64,000 nucleotides of DNA from CAZDDB01 sp963843285 (GTDB lineage: Bacteria > Acidobacteriota > HRBIN11 > JAKEFK01), in NCBI GenBank assembly GCA_963843285.1, contig CAWJJO010000013.1, positions 475,738 to 539,737 of the forward strand. Reading direction: 5' to 3'. This document shows, piece by piece, positions 44,414-53,066 of the stretch (the first letter of the stretch is position 1; every line of letters begins with the position of its first letter). The translations under genes were made by a program, and so were the position numbers. Under the pieces are notes generated by a model. It searched no databases and was not told the origin of the DNA. It was given only the letters and a program-made list of their open reading frames with translations.

Positions 44414-46321
44414 TTATCGCAATACACGTTGTCGCTGCCTTGCAAGACGATTGCGAAGCAGAAGAGATGGCTGCATGTAACGAACCGACGCCTGCCGCGC
44501 ATCGGCAGCATCGGCAGTGAGATCGACACCGGTCACCACGCGGTAGGAATAGGTGTAGTCCTGGATCGCGCTCCGCCAGAACCGGGCCCAATTGGCGGCA
44601 TTATCTGCTGTCATATTGGTACTGTTCCAATCGCCATGGCGAACGGAAAGCAGAACCTGCTCACCGTAGACCGCCAGCTTGTAGAAATGAGTGATGCTCA
44701 CATCCGTCCAACCCTGAATCTTCTTCATGGTATCTACACGATCCATCCACGGTTCTTCATATGGCACCATTATCCGGCCGCCCAGGAATTGCTGGATTTC
44801 GGTTCGCGAGAGAAGCCATTGCTGCAGAAGCATCTCTCTTCTCGCAGTCCAGGGCAGATCGCCGTACTGGTTGTGCGCCCCTTCAGCGAGAAGCAAATGC
44901 ACTTCACGCAAACTGTTCAGCAAAGGAAACGCATCGGGATAAATTGTCGTATCGTCCTGTTCGCGGAAATATCGCGATGAGAGATACAACAGATTGTGAA
45001 ACGCTTCGAGGAACTTGGAGCGACTGTCTGCCGATTGCAGCTCCGGAACCGCCTTGCCGTACAGCGTTAATCCATATTCGTGGTCGTATTCATAGACGCG
45101 GCGCTGGATAGATAGACGATGTTGTTCATCCTGAATATAGCCCCACATCAGGTTGTTCAATCTTCGCAATGGGTCAATGTCGAAATTTGCGAGCGGATCG
45201 GGACTCGGCCCCAGTCTTCGATTTTGAAATCTCACGCTGATGGCGTTCATCGTCTGCACCAGCATCCCTTCTTCCATCCAGTAACTCCAGATTAATTCCA
45301 ACAACACCGGACACGTAAGCCTTTCCTTCAGTGCTGTATCGCAGTCCTTCGGCGCCATCCCGGGCCTGCTCGCAATCGACCGGAGGTACGGCGTGGTTGC
45401 AAGATTGTCGATCTTGTAGTACCTATCGATACATTCTTTCAGCGCAGCGTCATTGCCATCGGCTCCTATCATGTCTTCAATGCAGCTGGCATCGTCCGCC
45501 ACTCCAATCATATTTTTGAGTTGACTATCGATTTTGTCCCGAAGGACCTCATAGGCATCCATACTTCGAAAAGTGGAATCGACTTCATTGCAGATTGCTA
45601 GATCAATACCTGCTTGAATCGTCTTGAACTGTATTCTTTCGGTGGCGAATTTGATGATTCGCCAGAGAATCTGATCACAAGTAGATGGAGTCACCGAACG
45701 GTCCAAAGACACGCGGAGAGTCTTCCCAGGCCCAGGCATCTTTGCAGCAATTTCGCCGATTTTGTTATCCAGGGTGTCCTTTAGGATCAACCCCATATTC
45801 AGATATTCGCTGTCCTCTGCTTCCCCTGCTTTTACTTTAATCACCTTTATGATGGTGTAACGCCCGAGACTGACCGTAATTGTGTGCGATCCTCCACTTG
45901 AAGGTTGCCAAATGATTTCATGTGCTGATTCGTAAAAAATCTTTTCCTCGCGAGGATAGATGGTCCAATTGCAATCCAAATTTTCGGCAGTCTTTGGAGG
46001 ATGCACTTTGAGCTTCACGGTCAAGCCTTCCTTCACGTGTTCAAAAGGGATGACCTCAATTGCGGGAAATGTGAGCTCTTCGAAATGAGGCTGACTTCCT
46101 AGTATCACATCTGTGTGGAAGGAATGGTCCTGACTTGTCACGTCGACTGGATGGGCATGGTTCGTTCCTTGTTCAAGGTTTTCGAACACGAACTCTCCAT
46201 CTTTCTTGGTTGTTTCTTTCCCATCAACCTTAACTTTAATCTCCTTGTCGAAGCCTTTGAGCTTGTGAACCTTTACAACGATTGTTCCGGTCTTTGCATC
46301 ATCTTTCGTTTCATCTGACAT
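44414..46321 (-). CDS. 635-residue protein of unknown function
   Basis: I do not recognise this protein. It starts at 46321 behind a strong AAGGAGG. Residues 1-170 are rich in beta strands ('TIVVKVHKLKGFDKEIKVKV', 'TVKLKVHPP', 'HTITVSLGRYTII') and look like two Ig-like or CNA-B-like modules. Residues 190 onward are mainly helical, with scattered cysteines and charged stretches ('CDQILWRIIKFATERIQF', 'VLLELIWSYWMEEGML', 'WARFWRSAIQDYTYSYR'). There is no signal peptide, membrane helix or known catalytic motif. Its place between a metallopeptidase-like gene and the M15 peptidase suggests a scaffold or binding role in the same system. Confidence 0.8.
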   Translation of the reverse strand: MSDETKDDAKTGTIVVKVHKLKGFDKEIKVKVDGKETTKKDGEFVFENLEQGTNHAHPVDVTSQDHSFHTDVILGSQPHFEELTFPAIEVIPFEHVKEGLTVKLKVHPPKTAENLDCNWTIYPREEKIFYESAHEIIWQPSSGGSHTITVSLGRYTIIKVIKVKAGEAEDSEYLNMGLILKDTLDNKIGEIAAKMPGPGKTLRVSLDRSVTPSTCDQILWRIIKFATERIQFKTIQAGIDLAICNEVDSTFRSMDAYEVLRDKIDSQLKNMIGVADDASCIEDMIGADGNDAALKECIDRYYKIDNLATTPYLRSIASRPGMAPKDCDTALKERLTCPVLLELIWSYWMEEGMLVQTMNAISVRFQNRRLGPSPDPLANFDIDPLRRLNNLMWGYIQDEQHRLSIQRRVYEYDHEYGLTLYGKAVPELQSADSRSKFLEAFHNLLYLSSRYFREQDDTTIYPDAFPLLNSLREVHLLLAEGAHNQYGDLPWTARREMLLQQWLLSRTEIQQFLGGRIMVPYEEPWMDRVDTMKKIQGWTDVSITHFYKLAVYGEQVLLSVRHGDWNSTNMTADNAANWARFWRSAIQDYTYSYRVVTGVDLTADAADARQASVRYMQPSLLLRNRLARQRQRVLR

Positions 46322-46340
46322 AACTTCCTCCTTGAGCCAA

Positions 46341-47660
46341 CTACTGCATCGCGAGATACAGGTTGGAGATATTTTGTTGGCCGACAATTTCCTTTACTGG
46401 ACTGCGAGCAGAGAGGGCCATTAGTCGGCGAAACGACCACTGCTGCAGGAGGTCGGCCAGCAGCCTGCTTTCCTCTTCGGGTGTAATTTCTCCGTTAAAA
46501 CGGGCCTGTCCGATTGCTGCAAAAACAAGCGTTGGCGGCGCTTTGAGCATGGCTCCTGGGTCGACGCTCCACGCGCGGTGATAGGCCGTCAGGCGGTCCG
46601 GCATTCTTTCCTGAACGGACAGTACTTCTTTCAATGAATGTCCGCGCAGACTCTTCGGCCGATGGTTGACCAGCAACGCGGTCAGTGCCGGCATACTCGT
46701 CTCCAGCTCCGTGATCAGCGCTCTTTTGTTTGCATCCAACTGTTCGACCGGATACATCGATTCCCAGAGTTGAGCGAGTTGACTCCATTGAGGGTGTGGA
46801 AACAACGCGTCGCCCATAGCACAGCTCACTTTCGCGCGGATGAACGGAAATGGATGCGGGTCGTCCAGGCTTATGCGAAAGACAAACGCTGTGGGAAGAC
46901 TGACCACTCCGATGAGACCTAAAGTGGCCGTAATGCCAAGCTTGGCGACTGACCAGAAGTCTGAGAGTATTTCCGATATCCAGCGGCTCCAGCAGTGCCA
47001 TGCGATTCGATCCGAACCGCCTCTCATCCCTTGAAGTAACGGCCGCAACGACTGCAACAGTCCGAGCAAATCGGACGCCTGGTGGCCGGTTTCGTGGACA
47101 AGAGACGACGCAATGCCACTGCCGATCATCCGTTCACGCGGGACTCGAATGACGGCAACGGGTGTTACGCCTCCTCCCGGAAGCCGTGTTCGGGCGCGGC
47201 GGATTGCCGCGCCGTGACCACGATCCAGGTAGCAAATTACCGGTGGAACATTGTAGTAAGGCGCGGAAAGCTCCAATGCGTCCGCTGCAACCACATCCAA
47301 ACCGGCAAGCCAAACACCGTTATCATGTTCCGCGCGTTGAACGAGCGCGTCCGAAAAAATGTCCAGCTGCGAAAGGCTTACGTTGAATCTAAGCCTCAAA
47401 AACGCGAATCTTCGTTGTGCTTGTGCCGCGGATGCGCTCATTCCTTCAGCAGAATTCAACCAGGCCAGGTACTTGCGGACGTTCGCATGTAATTGGCGAC
47501 GCCCTTGGGCAAGATAGCCATCGATTGCCCCAAGTGCATCGGGATGAATCGAGGCAGCCGGCACCATCGGCACTTGAAGAGCAAACGGCTTAACGCGACC
47601 CAGGCGCATCAGCAACGCGCGTGCTTCTTGTTTGAGCAACCGGTGGGCAAATGAAGACAT
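46341..47660 (-). CDS. Putative zinc metallopeptidase (HETGH), unknown family
   Basis: The 439-residue protein has a zinc-peptidase core: H189-E190-T-G-H193 in 'IASSLVHETGHQASDLL', and 37 residues later 'WISEILSDFW' with E230 and D234 as likely third ligand and partner, the layout of gluzincins. The rest is helical; 'WSVAKLGITATLGLIGVVSL' (about 236-255) is a hydrophobic stretch. It has no signal peptide. It lies three bases after the acidic gene's stop and 19 bases before the next gene, so it is in the operon. No named family is recognised; it could be a maturation or target-cleaving protease. Confidence 0.75.
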   Translation of the reverse strand: MSSFAHRLLKQEARALLMRLGRVKPFALQVPMVPAASIHPDALGAIDGYLAQGRRQLHANVRKYLAWLNSAEGMSASAAQAQRRFAFLRLRFNVSLSQLDIFSDALVQRAEHDNGVWLAGLDVVAADALELSAPYYNVPPVICYLDRGHGAAIRRARTRLPGGGVTPVAVIRVPRERMIGSGIASSLVHETGHQASDLLGLLQSLRPLLQGMRGGSDRIAWHCWSRWISEILSDFWSVAKLGITATLGLIGVVSLPTAFVFRISLDDPHPFPFIRAKVSCAMGDALFPHPQWSQLAQLWESMYPVEQLDANKRALITELETSMPALTALLVNHRPKSLRGHSLKEVLSVQERMPDRLTAYHRAWSVDPGAMLKAPPTLVFAAIGQARFNGEITPEEESRLLADLLQQWSFRRLMALSARSPVKEIVGQQNISNLYLAMQ

Positions 47661-47663
47661 CGA

Positions 47664-48341
47664 CTACACTCCAAATAGAATGATTTTTCGTCCGCGACGA
47701 ATCCAACGCCCACTTTGACCTGGACCTCCGATAAACGGCGCAGTGTAGACGGCACCCCTTCCCAACAAACCCGGAGCGTAGCGGCGCGCCGCTTGAGTGA
47801 TTGCCGCCTTTGCAACCGCCTGTGGCGATGCAGTTGCAGGAGCCATCGCTACTCTTCGGGCAGCGTCACTCGCAAAACGTATAAACTGGCGGCTCACTTC
47901 GTATTGCTGGTCTTCAGCACTCAGACCTTCCACTTCAAGCCCAAATAGTTTCCCCGCCCCCGAAGCAAGATGACCGCCAATCAACGCTCCCGCAGGTCCA
48001 CCGAACGCTCCTCCGAGAGCCCGGCCTGCAATCGGCAGCGCTCTTTTGGCCACAGTCTTGAGATAGCCGCCCAGCATGCGGCCGGCCGGTGATTTGATGA
48101 AACGCCCCGCAGCCTGCCCGACTCTTTTGATCAAGCCTCCCAAAAAATGATCCAATTCGCCTTCGTCCGAAATCTCAAGCAAGTTCGCCGCAAATTCCAA
48201 CTGTTCTCCCTCGTCCAAAACACCTGCTTCGGTGTCGCTCTCTCCAAATATCCCTTCCTCTTCTCCGGCAGATTCGAAATTGAACTCCTCCGGCTCCAAC
48301 CCTTCAAAATCTTCCAACTGCGTACGATCTATGTCGTGCAT
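47664..48341 (-). CDS. Acidic, glycine-rich amphipathic protein with FNFES motif
   Basis: This 225-residue protein opens with an acidic stretch ('EDFEGLEPEEFNFESAGEE', residues 11-29) containing EFNFES at 19-24. A basic glycine/alanine segment follows (about 80-140: 'GRMLGGYLKTVAKRALPIAG', 'GGAFGGPAGALIGGHLASG'), resembling pore-forming or membrane-associated helices with GxxxG patterns, then an alanine-rich helical tail. This 'acidic leader plus glycine-rich helix' pattern recurs in unstudied bacterial gene groups next to peptidases. AGGAGG precedes the ATG, and the gene begins the operon downstream of a sigma-54-type promoter. It is a candidate substrate or particle component for the peptidases (inference). 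Confidence 0.78.
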   Translation of the reverse strand: MHDIDRTQLEDFEGLEPEEFNFESAGEEEGIFGESDTEAGVLDEGEQLEFAANLLEISDEGELDHFLGGLIKRVGQAAGRFIKSPAGRMLGGYLKTVAKRALPIAGRALGGAFGGPAGALIGGHLASGAGKLFGLEVEGLSAEDQQYEVSRQFIRFASDAARRVAMAPATASPQAVAKAAITQAARRYAPGLLGRGAVYTAPFIGGPGQSGRWIRRGRKIILFGV

Positions 48342-48616
48342 AGCTTCCTCCTGATTTGATTTGGTCCGCTTTTATGAATGCGGAACGTTGTATCTCCAAA
48401 GCAATGGGTATGCCACGATAAACCAGATGCTAGGCAGGTTATCTATGTGCTTGTAATGTAATAATTTAGAATGCACAGAGTGACAAACATCGATCGCCGC
48501 AAACCGAAGCAAGCTTCGCGGTTCATGTCGCTTGCACATATAAATCGTGAAGCTCGCTTCACCCGAAGTCAGTGAGAAGGCGAAATGCGGCAAGTTTGGG
48601 AGTGAATGGAGTTGCC
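48342..48616. other. Intergenic region upstream of the island operon
   Basis: This stretch carries the sigma-54-type promoter near 48401-48415 and otherwise AT-rich sequence ('aatgtaataatttagaatgc') followed by 'tcgtgaagctcgcttcacccg', a short inverted repeat that could be an activator site. No gene is seen. The right repeat copy begins at its end. Confidence 0.5.
48401..48415 (-). promoter_or_regulatory. Sigma-54-type (-24/-12) promoter of the island operon
   Basis: On the minus strand TGGCAT-ACCCA-TTGC fits the sigma-54 consensus TGGCAC-N5-TTGC with GG and GC elements exactly 12 bases apart. One mismatch (T for C) occurs in the -24 block. It is about 60 bases before the operon's first ATG, giving a leader of roughly 49 bases. 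The convergent activator with GAFTSA loop supports its use. Confidence 0.65.
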
Positions 48617-49042
48617 GTCCTTGCCGCAAAACAAAATGTAGTTGTCGTCACTACTGTGGGTGATCTCCTGGAGGTCCTGGACAGCATCGAGACAGGCAGC
48701 CCACAAACGGAGCTTGCCGATGCGGTTCGCGAACTTGTGAAAGAGAATCTGTCGATACTCGCAAGGCACAAGGTACGTGTGGCGATCGGTAGCGATAAAT
48801 ATTCCGGCACATCACTTTCCGAAGCGATCGAATTGTCGAAGTTGAAGATTTTTGACAACGCAACCCTTCTGCGTATGTGGTGTGAAGTGACTCCACAAGC
48901 GATTTTCCCAAATCGAAAAATAGGACGAATCGCGGATGGGTATGAAGCGAGCTTTCTAGTTCTCAGCGCTGATCCTATCCAGGATTTCTCAAATGTGAAG
49001 GCGATTGAAATGCGCGTGAAGCAAGGCCATATCCTTTTTTGA
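48617..49042 (+). pseudogene. Second copy of the amidohydrolase 3' end (right direct repeat)
   Basis: Over about 420 bases this matches 40852-41272 (three substitutions by eye), in the same orientation. It holds only the last 140 codons of the secreted amidohydrolase, without active-site start or signal peptide; the frame enters from unrelated sequence upstream. It ends 'GHILF' then stop instead of 'GHILSED'. It cannot be a working gene. After it, a standard hairpin repeat of this genome begins. Confidence 0.93.
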
Positions 49043-49057
49043 AAAGTAATGCATTCG

Positions 49058-49081
49058 GTTGTAGCACCGGCGTCTCGCCTT
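49058..49081. repeat. Interspersed hairpin repeat fragment
   Basis: 'gttgtagcaccggcgtctcgcc' is a short, degenerate unit of the genome-wide repeat, lying just outside the right direct repeat. None was seen between 41284 and 48616. Confidence 0.6.
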
Positions 49082-49103
49082 CGTATCTTTGTGGTGAATC
49101 CTG

Positions 49104-49141
49104 GGAAGTTCCCGCCGCAGCAGCGGCGGGACTTCCTTGTT
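49104..49141. terminator. Terminator-type hairpin
   Basis: GGAAGTTCCCGCCGC, a short loop (agca), and GCGGCGGGACTTCC, followed by TTGTT on the plus strand. It lies between the plus-strand amidohydrolase remnant and the minus-strand BON gene and may end either transcript. Confidence 0.65.
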
Positions 49142-49151
49142 GGAACTGTGG

Positions 49152-49991
49152 TTACTTCTCTTTACCCTTTGTTACAGCGGACAGCTCATGCTCCTGCAAT
49201 GAGGAGCCGATTCTGATTTCATTCAAGACATCCCTGACTCCAAAAGTAGTTTCAGTGATATCTTCTGCCAGTCGTTTCTCGAACCGTTCATCAACAGTTC
49301 CTCGCAATGTTACTTCACAATCTCTGACGATCACTTCGACATCGGTTGCGTCGATTTCCGGAGTCAAAGCAAGGCGCTTGCAGATTTCATCACGAATCAG
49401 CTCATCGGACCGTTTGTACCCCCGGGGCGGACGTCCGAAGGCCCGACTTCCCTGCCGTATGAACGGACTTCTTTGAGTTAGCCCTTCCAGTCCGGCAGAC
49501 GGCATCTGCGTTTCCGGTACTCCGGATGGCGAGTTCATGCCTTGATAAGGGCTTGCCAAAAACGGATGTCCGGGAAGTTGCGCATACGGATTCATCACGG
49601 GATTCACTCCGAAATGCGGAGACAACCAGTAGACATTTTGGCCCACTGGAGTGAAGGGCGGGTTGATCGAGGGGGAGATGGCCGGTTGGCCAATCGGCTG
49701 AACCGGTCCCGCCTGCAAGGGTGTCGTAAACCCTGGAACAAATCCAAAGGATTGAGACGGAACAAAACCTGAGAACACTCCGGGCGCAAATGGCTGGTTC
49801 TGTACATAAGGGGTATTGAAAACCCGAGGCTGAGATTGCCAGATCGGATCACCCGAACCAAGAGAGCTTGCTATAGCTCCAATGCCATAAGGACTCAGCG
49901 TTGTTTCCGGAAACCTTTGTGTCCAGAACCTGCCTTCATCCATTCTGGCCCTTTCGATGTCTTCGTTGCTGCGGTCATACTTGCTTGTCAT
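49152..49991 (-). CDS. BON-domain protein with proline/phenylalanine-rich N-terminus
   Basis: The 279-residue protein has a low-complexity N-terminal 190 residues rich in Pro, Gly, Phe and Gln ('QPFAPGVFSGFVPSQSFGF'), then one BON domain (about 195-270: 'SDELIRDEICKRLALTPEID', 'VEVIVRDCEVTLRGTVDERF', 'TFGVRDVLNEIRI'). BON domains bind phospholipids or act in envelope stress proteins such as OsmY. There is no signal peptide. GGAGGAAAATA precedes the ATG. The disordered part may mediate assembly. Confidence 0.85.
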   Translation of the reverse strand: MTSKYDRSNEDIERARMDEGRFWTQRFPETTLSPYGIGAIASSLGSGDPIWQSQPRVFNTPYVQNQPFAPGVFSGFVPSQSFGFVPGFTTPLQAGPVQPIGQPAISPSINPPFTPVGQNVYWLSPHFGVNPVMNPYAQLPGHPFLASPYQGMNSPSGVPETQMPSAGLEGLTQRSPFIRQGSRAFGRPPRGYKRSDELIRDEICKRLALTPEIDATDVEVIVRDCEVTLRGTVDERFEKRLAEDITETTFGVRDVLNEIRIGSSLQEHELSAVTKGKEK

Positions 49992-50163
49992 TATTTTCCT
50001 CCAAAGTTTGATTCGCTATTTGACCGGAGGGTCGCGTTCTTTCCCACAACCCTTCCTAATTCATTTGACCGCTTGCCCGGAAGAAAGTCATTCTTGTAGT
50101 TGAAGACAGTTGTTCGACTGGTAGAAGCTTGCTAATAATACTATTAAGATAATACTATTCTCG

Positions 50164-51102
50164 CTAAAACGAGTGTGCGAGAGCAGGCGTAAACGCGGGG
50201 TCCGGCAGTCCTTTTCGATGCCAGAGTTTCTCCAACCGCGTAACAATGAGCCATCCCCTGTCGCGTCTGAGTATTTTGTCTTTCTCCAATTGCCCCATCA
50301 TCCAGCTCAAATATTGCGGGGTGACGGCAAGAAACTGGGCAATTTCGAATTGCTTCGCCGGAAATTGAAGACGGATCGGCTGATCTGGCGCAGCCGGTTC
50401 CGTGCTGGAGATCAACTGCCAGATGAATTCTTCAAGCCGCTGGCGCGCCGAAAGACATTCGATTCCGGTCAATCGGGCTACCTGGCTGTAGACTTCGCGT
50501 GCCATCATCTGGTGAAGCTTCCAGGAAAGATCAGCGTCCGTTCGAATCAGTCCGCGAAATTCCTCAGCAGGGACGCGAGTTAATTGACAGGCTGTTACTG
50601 TAATAGCAGTCACCGGAAGTGGGGCGTCCAGAATCACTGAATCGGCGCCGAGCAGCCAGCCGGGATACCGGATCGCGGCGATGCCTTCCTTGCCGTCTGC
50701 TTCGCTGCGAATCAGTTTTACCAGACCTTTTTCAATGGAATAAATCTCTCGGGCGCGCGAGCCCTGCCGGAACAACTCGGAACCTTCAGGGATGATTTGT
50801 GCAGAAGCGAAGCTCGCGTTCTTATTGGAATTCTCTGTTTTGGAAAAGGCATTGCAATTGGAACCGGGCGATTGGGAGCCGGCAATTTGATCAATTGCTT
50901 CGAGAGCATCGTTAAATTTGCCCACCTTACCGATCAGCCATTGTTTGATCTCCAGCAGCTTGTTTTCGGAAGGCTGGTCGATCAGAGTCATTTCTACAGT
51001 TGCCTGAAGATCCTGATTTCCGATCGAGTTACCGGGTTCCCCGGCGGGCTCACGAACAAGAATTTGCTGCGGCGCGTTTTCGTTTTCCCGACTTTCGACC
51101 AA
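50164..51102 (-). CDS. Crp/Fnr-like transcriptional regulator with N-terminal extension
   Basis: The 312-residue protein has an unusual extension of about 95 residues, then a cyclic-nucleotide-binding-type beta roll ('IPEGSELFRQGSRAREIYSI', 'GLVKLIRSEADGKEGIAAI') and a C-terminal winged helix ('FPAKQFEIAQFLAVTPQYLS', 'LEKDKILRRDRGWLIV'). The cAMP-cassette FGE/R residues are not obvious, so a different ligand or none is expected. The upstream gap holds no other gene, so the gene is probably monocistronic. Confidence 0.82.
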   Translation of the reverse strand: MVESRENENAPQQILVREPAGEPGNSIGNQDLQATVEMTLIDQPSENKLLEIKQWLIGKVGKFNDALEAIDQIAGSQSPGSNCNAFSKTENSNKNASFASAQIIPEGSELFRQGSRAREIYSIEKGLVKLIRSEADGKEGIAAIRYPGWLLGADSVILDAPLPVTAITVTACQLTRVPAEEFRGLIRTDADLSWKLHQMMAREVYSQVARLTGIECLSARQRLEEFIWQLISSTEPAAPDQPIRLQFPAKQFEIAQFLAVTPQYLSWMMGQLEKDKILRRDRGWLIVTRLEKLWHRKGLPDPAFTPALAHSF

Positions 51103-51462
51103 AGGAAGTTGTTCTTTTCGAATGGCTCACCTCAGTTCTGGAGTGAACGGAACATTTAGTTAGACGCTCGACAGAGGTGCTTTTACAGATCAAGCTCAAA
51201 AGATGAAATTCCGGAAGAACGGAGAATGCGGAAGCTTCTTAAACAGAATGGAATACTCGGAATATGAAATTAATGCCGTGAGTTTCGCCATGATCCTGCC
51301 ACCTCTAAGCGAAAACGTGATTTTAACATACGGAATGCAGCGAGACCGTCAAGACTTCTCTCGATTCGCTGTCAAGTGGGAGACCACAAATTCGCGCTTG
51401 CCCGTTTTCGAATCGAGTTTTGCCGATGGAACTTGCTTTGATAAACTGCAACACCAACGCCA
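51103..51462. other. 360-base gap with possible short reading frame
   Basis: The divergent region between the regulator and the MFS gene holds an 87-codon frame (51203-51466) whose stop overlaps the MFS start (ATGA). It has no family features and no good ribosome site, so it may be chance or a leader. No other element is seen. Confidence 0.35.
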
Positions 51463-53061
51463 ATGAGCAACATCGCAAGACCGCCCTGTGATCAGGGAGT
51501 CATCCTATCCGGAGCAGTTGTAGCTCCCTGCTCGAAGTCTGCGGCGCCATGGATTCTCACCGCTACAATTCTTGGGTCGAGTATGGCTTTCGTTGATGGA
51601 ACAGTAGTGAACGTCGCCTTGCCGGCGCTTCAAGTAAATCTGAAGGCAACTGCGGTGGATATCCAGTGGGTGGTTGAATCGTATGCGCTCTTTCTTTCAT
51701 CCTTACTGTTGATGGGCGGTTCGCTGGGGGATCGCTTCGGCAGAAGACGGATTTACGCAATGGGAATCGGACTTTTCGCCGTGTCCTCTGCATGGTGCGG
51801 ACTCGCTCCAAATGTAGGTCAATTAATTTTCGGACGCGCCATTCAGGGTATTGGCGCCGCCTTGCTCGTCCCGGGAGTCTTGGCGATCATCAGCGCATCG
51901 TTCGGCGAAGAACAGCGCGGTAAAGCGATCGGCACGTGGTCAGGCTTTACTTCCATCACTGCGGCTATTGGACCGGTGTTTGGCGGCTGGCTGATCGAGC
52001 ACATTTCGTGGCGGGCCGCATTCTTCGTGAACCTGCCACTCGCGGTGATCGTACTGCTCCTTGTTTTCCGGTATGTGCCCGAAAGCCGTAACGAAAAGAA
52101 TCTCGCGGGACTGGATTGGCAAGGGGCCCTTCTTGCATCGATCGGTCTGGGCAGTCTTATATACGGCTTGATTACATCTTCCAATCTCGGCCTGTTTCAT
52201 CCTGTTGTGCTCTCTTCGGTTACAGCAGGAATTGTCATTCTCGTGATTTTCATTGCGGCAGAGGCCCGCATGCGAAATCCAATGTTGCCGCTTACACTGT
52301 TTCGCTCAAAGAATTTTTCGGGCGCGAATTTGCTGACATTTTTTCTTTATGCCGGACTCAGCGGGGCGCTCTTCTTCTTTCCGCTAAACCTCATCCAGGT
52401 GCAAGGCTATTCTGCAACGGCTGCCGGAGCTGCGTTTCTACCGTTTATCGTGATCATGTTCCTTCTTTCGCGCTGGTCCGGCGGACTTGTGAAGCGGTAT
52501 GGCGCAAGATTTCCTCTGATCATCGGCCCGATGATCGCAGGCATTGGTTTCGCTTTATTCGCTGTTCCTACGATCAGTCACAACTACTGGACAAGTTTCT
52601 TTCCGGCAATTGCCGCGCTTGGTTTAGGCATGGCGATCAGTGTAGCGCCGCTTACCACTACAGTGATGAATTCCGTGAAAGAACATCAATCCGGGATTGC
52701 TTCCGGAATCAATAATGCTGTTTCACGAACCGGCGGGCTGCTTGCGGTTGCGATATTCGGCGTAGCCATGTTGCACCTGTTTCATCACAATCTCGATCAG
52801 CGACTGGCGCAAGTGGATATCCCCCAGCAGGCGCGGCAGTCACTCAGTCAACAGCGAAGTAAGATGGCTGCAATCGAGATGCCTACGAATCTAGACAAGG
52901 GTACGCAAATGCTGATCCACCAGGCAGTTGACGATTCTTTTGTTTCCGCCTTCCGCTTAGTTATGTTGGTGGCTGCAGTGCTGGCTTTTGCGAGTAGCCT
53001 GGCGGCGTGGTTTACGATAGAAAGGGAAAGCGACAGTCGCAATCTCTCACAGGTTTTTTGA
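51463..53061 (+). CDS. DHA2-type (EmrB/QacA) MFS multidrug efflux pump
   Basis: The 532-residue protein has about 14 membrane helices. 'VDGTVVNVALPALQVNLK' is the first helix motif and 'GGSLGDRFGRRRIYAMG' the loop 2-3 motif A of MFS transporters; 'ALLVPGVLAIISASF' and 'FEWQLE'-free 'GPVFGGWLIEHISWRAAFFV' are typical of the EmrB/QacA group. It exports small hydrophobic or cationic compounds by proton antiport. The regulator at 50164 is divergent and may control it. Confidence 0.92.
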   Translation: MSNIARPPCDQGVILSGAVVAPCSKSAAPWILTATILGSSMAFVDGTVVNVALPALQVNLKATAVDIQWVVESYALFLSSLLLMGGSLGDRFGRRRIYAMGIGLFAVSSAWCGLAPNVGQLIFGRAIQGIGAALLVPGVLAIISASFGEEQRGKAIGTWSGFTSITAAIGPVFGGWLIEHISWRAAFFVNLPLAVIVLLLVFRYVPESRNEKNLAGLDWQGALLASIGLGSLIYGLITSSNLGLFHPVVLSSVTAGIVILVIFIAAEARMRNPMLPLTLFRSKNFSGANLLTFFLYAGLSGALFFFPLNLIQVQGYSATAAGAAFLPFIVIMFLLSRWSGGLVKRYGARFPLIIGPMIAGIGFALFAVPTISHNYWTSFFPAIAALGLGMAISVAPLTTTVMNSVKEHQSGIASGINNAVSRTGGLLAVAIFGVAMLHLFHHNLDQRLAQVDIPQQARQSLSQQRSKMAAIEMPTNLDKGTQMLIHQAVDDSFVSAFRLVMLVAAVLAFASSLAAWFTIERESDSRNLSQVF

Positions 53062-53066
53062 AGACA

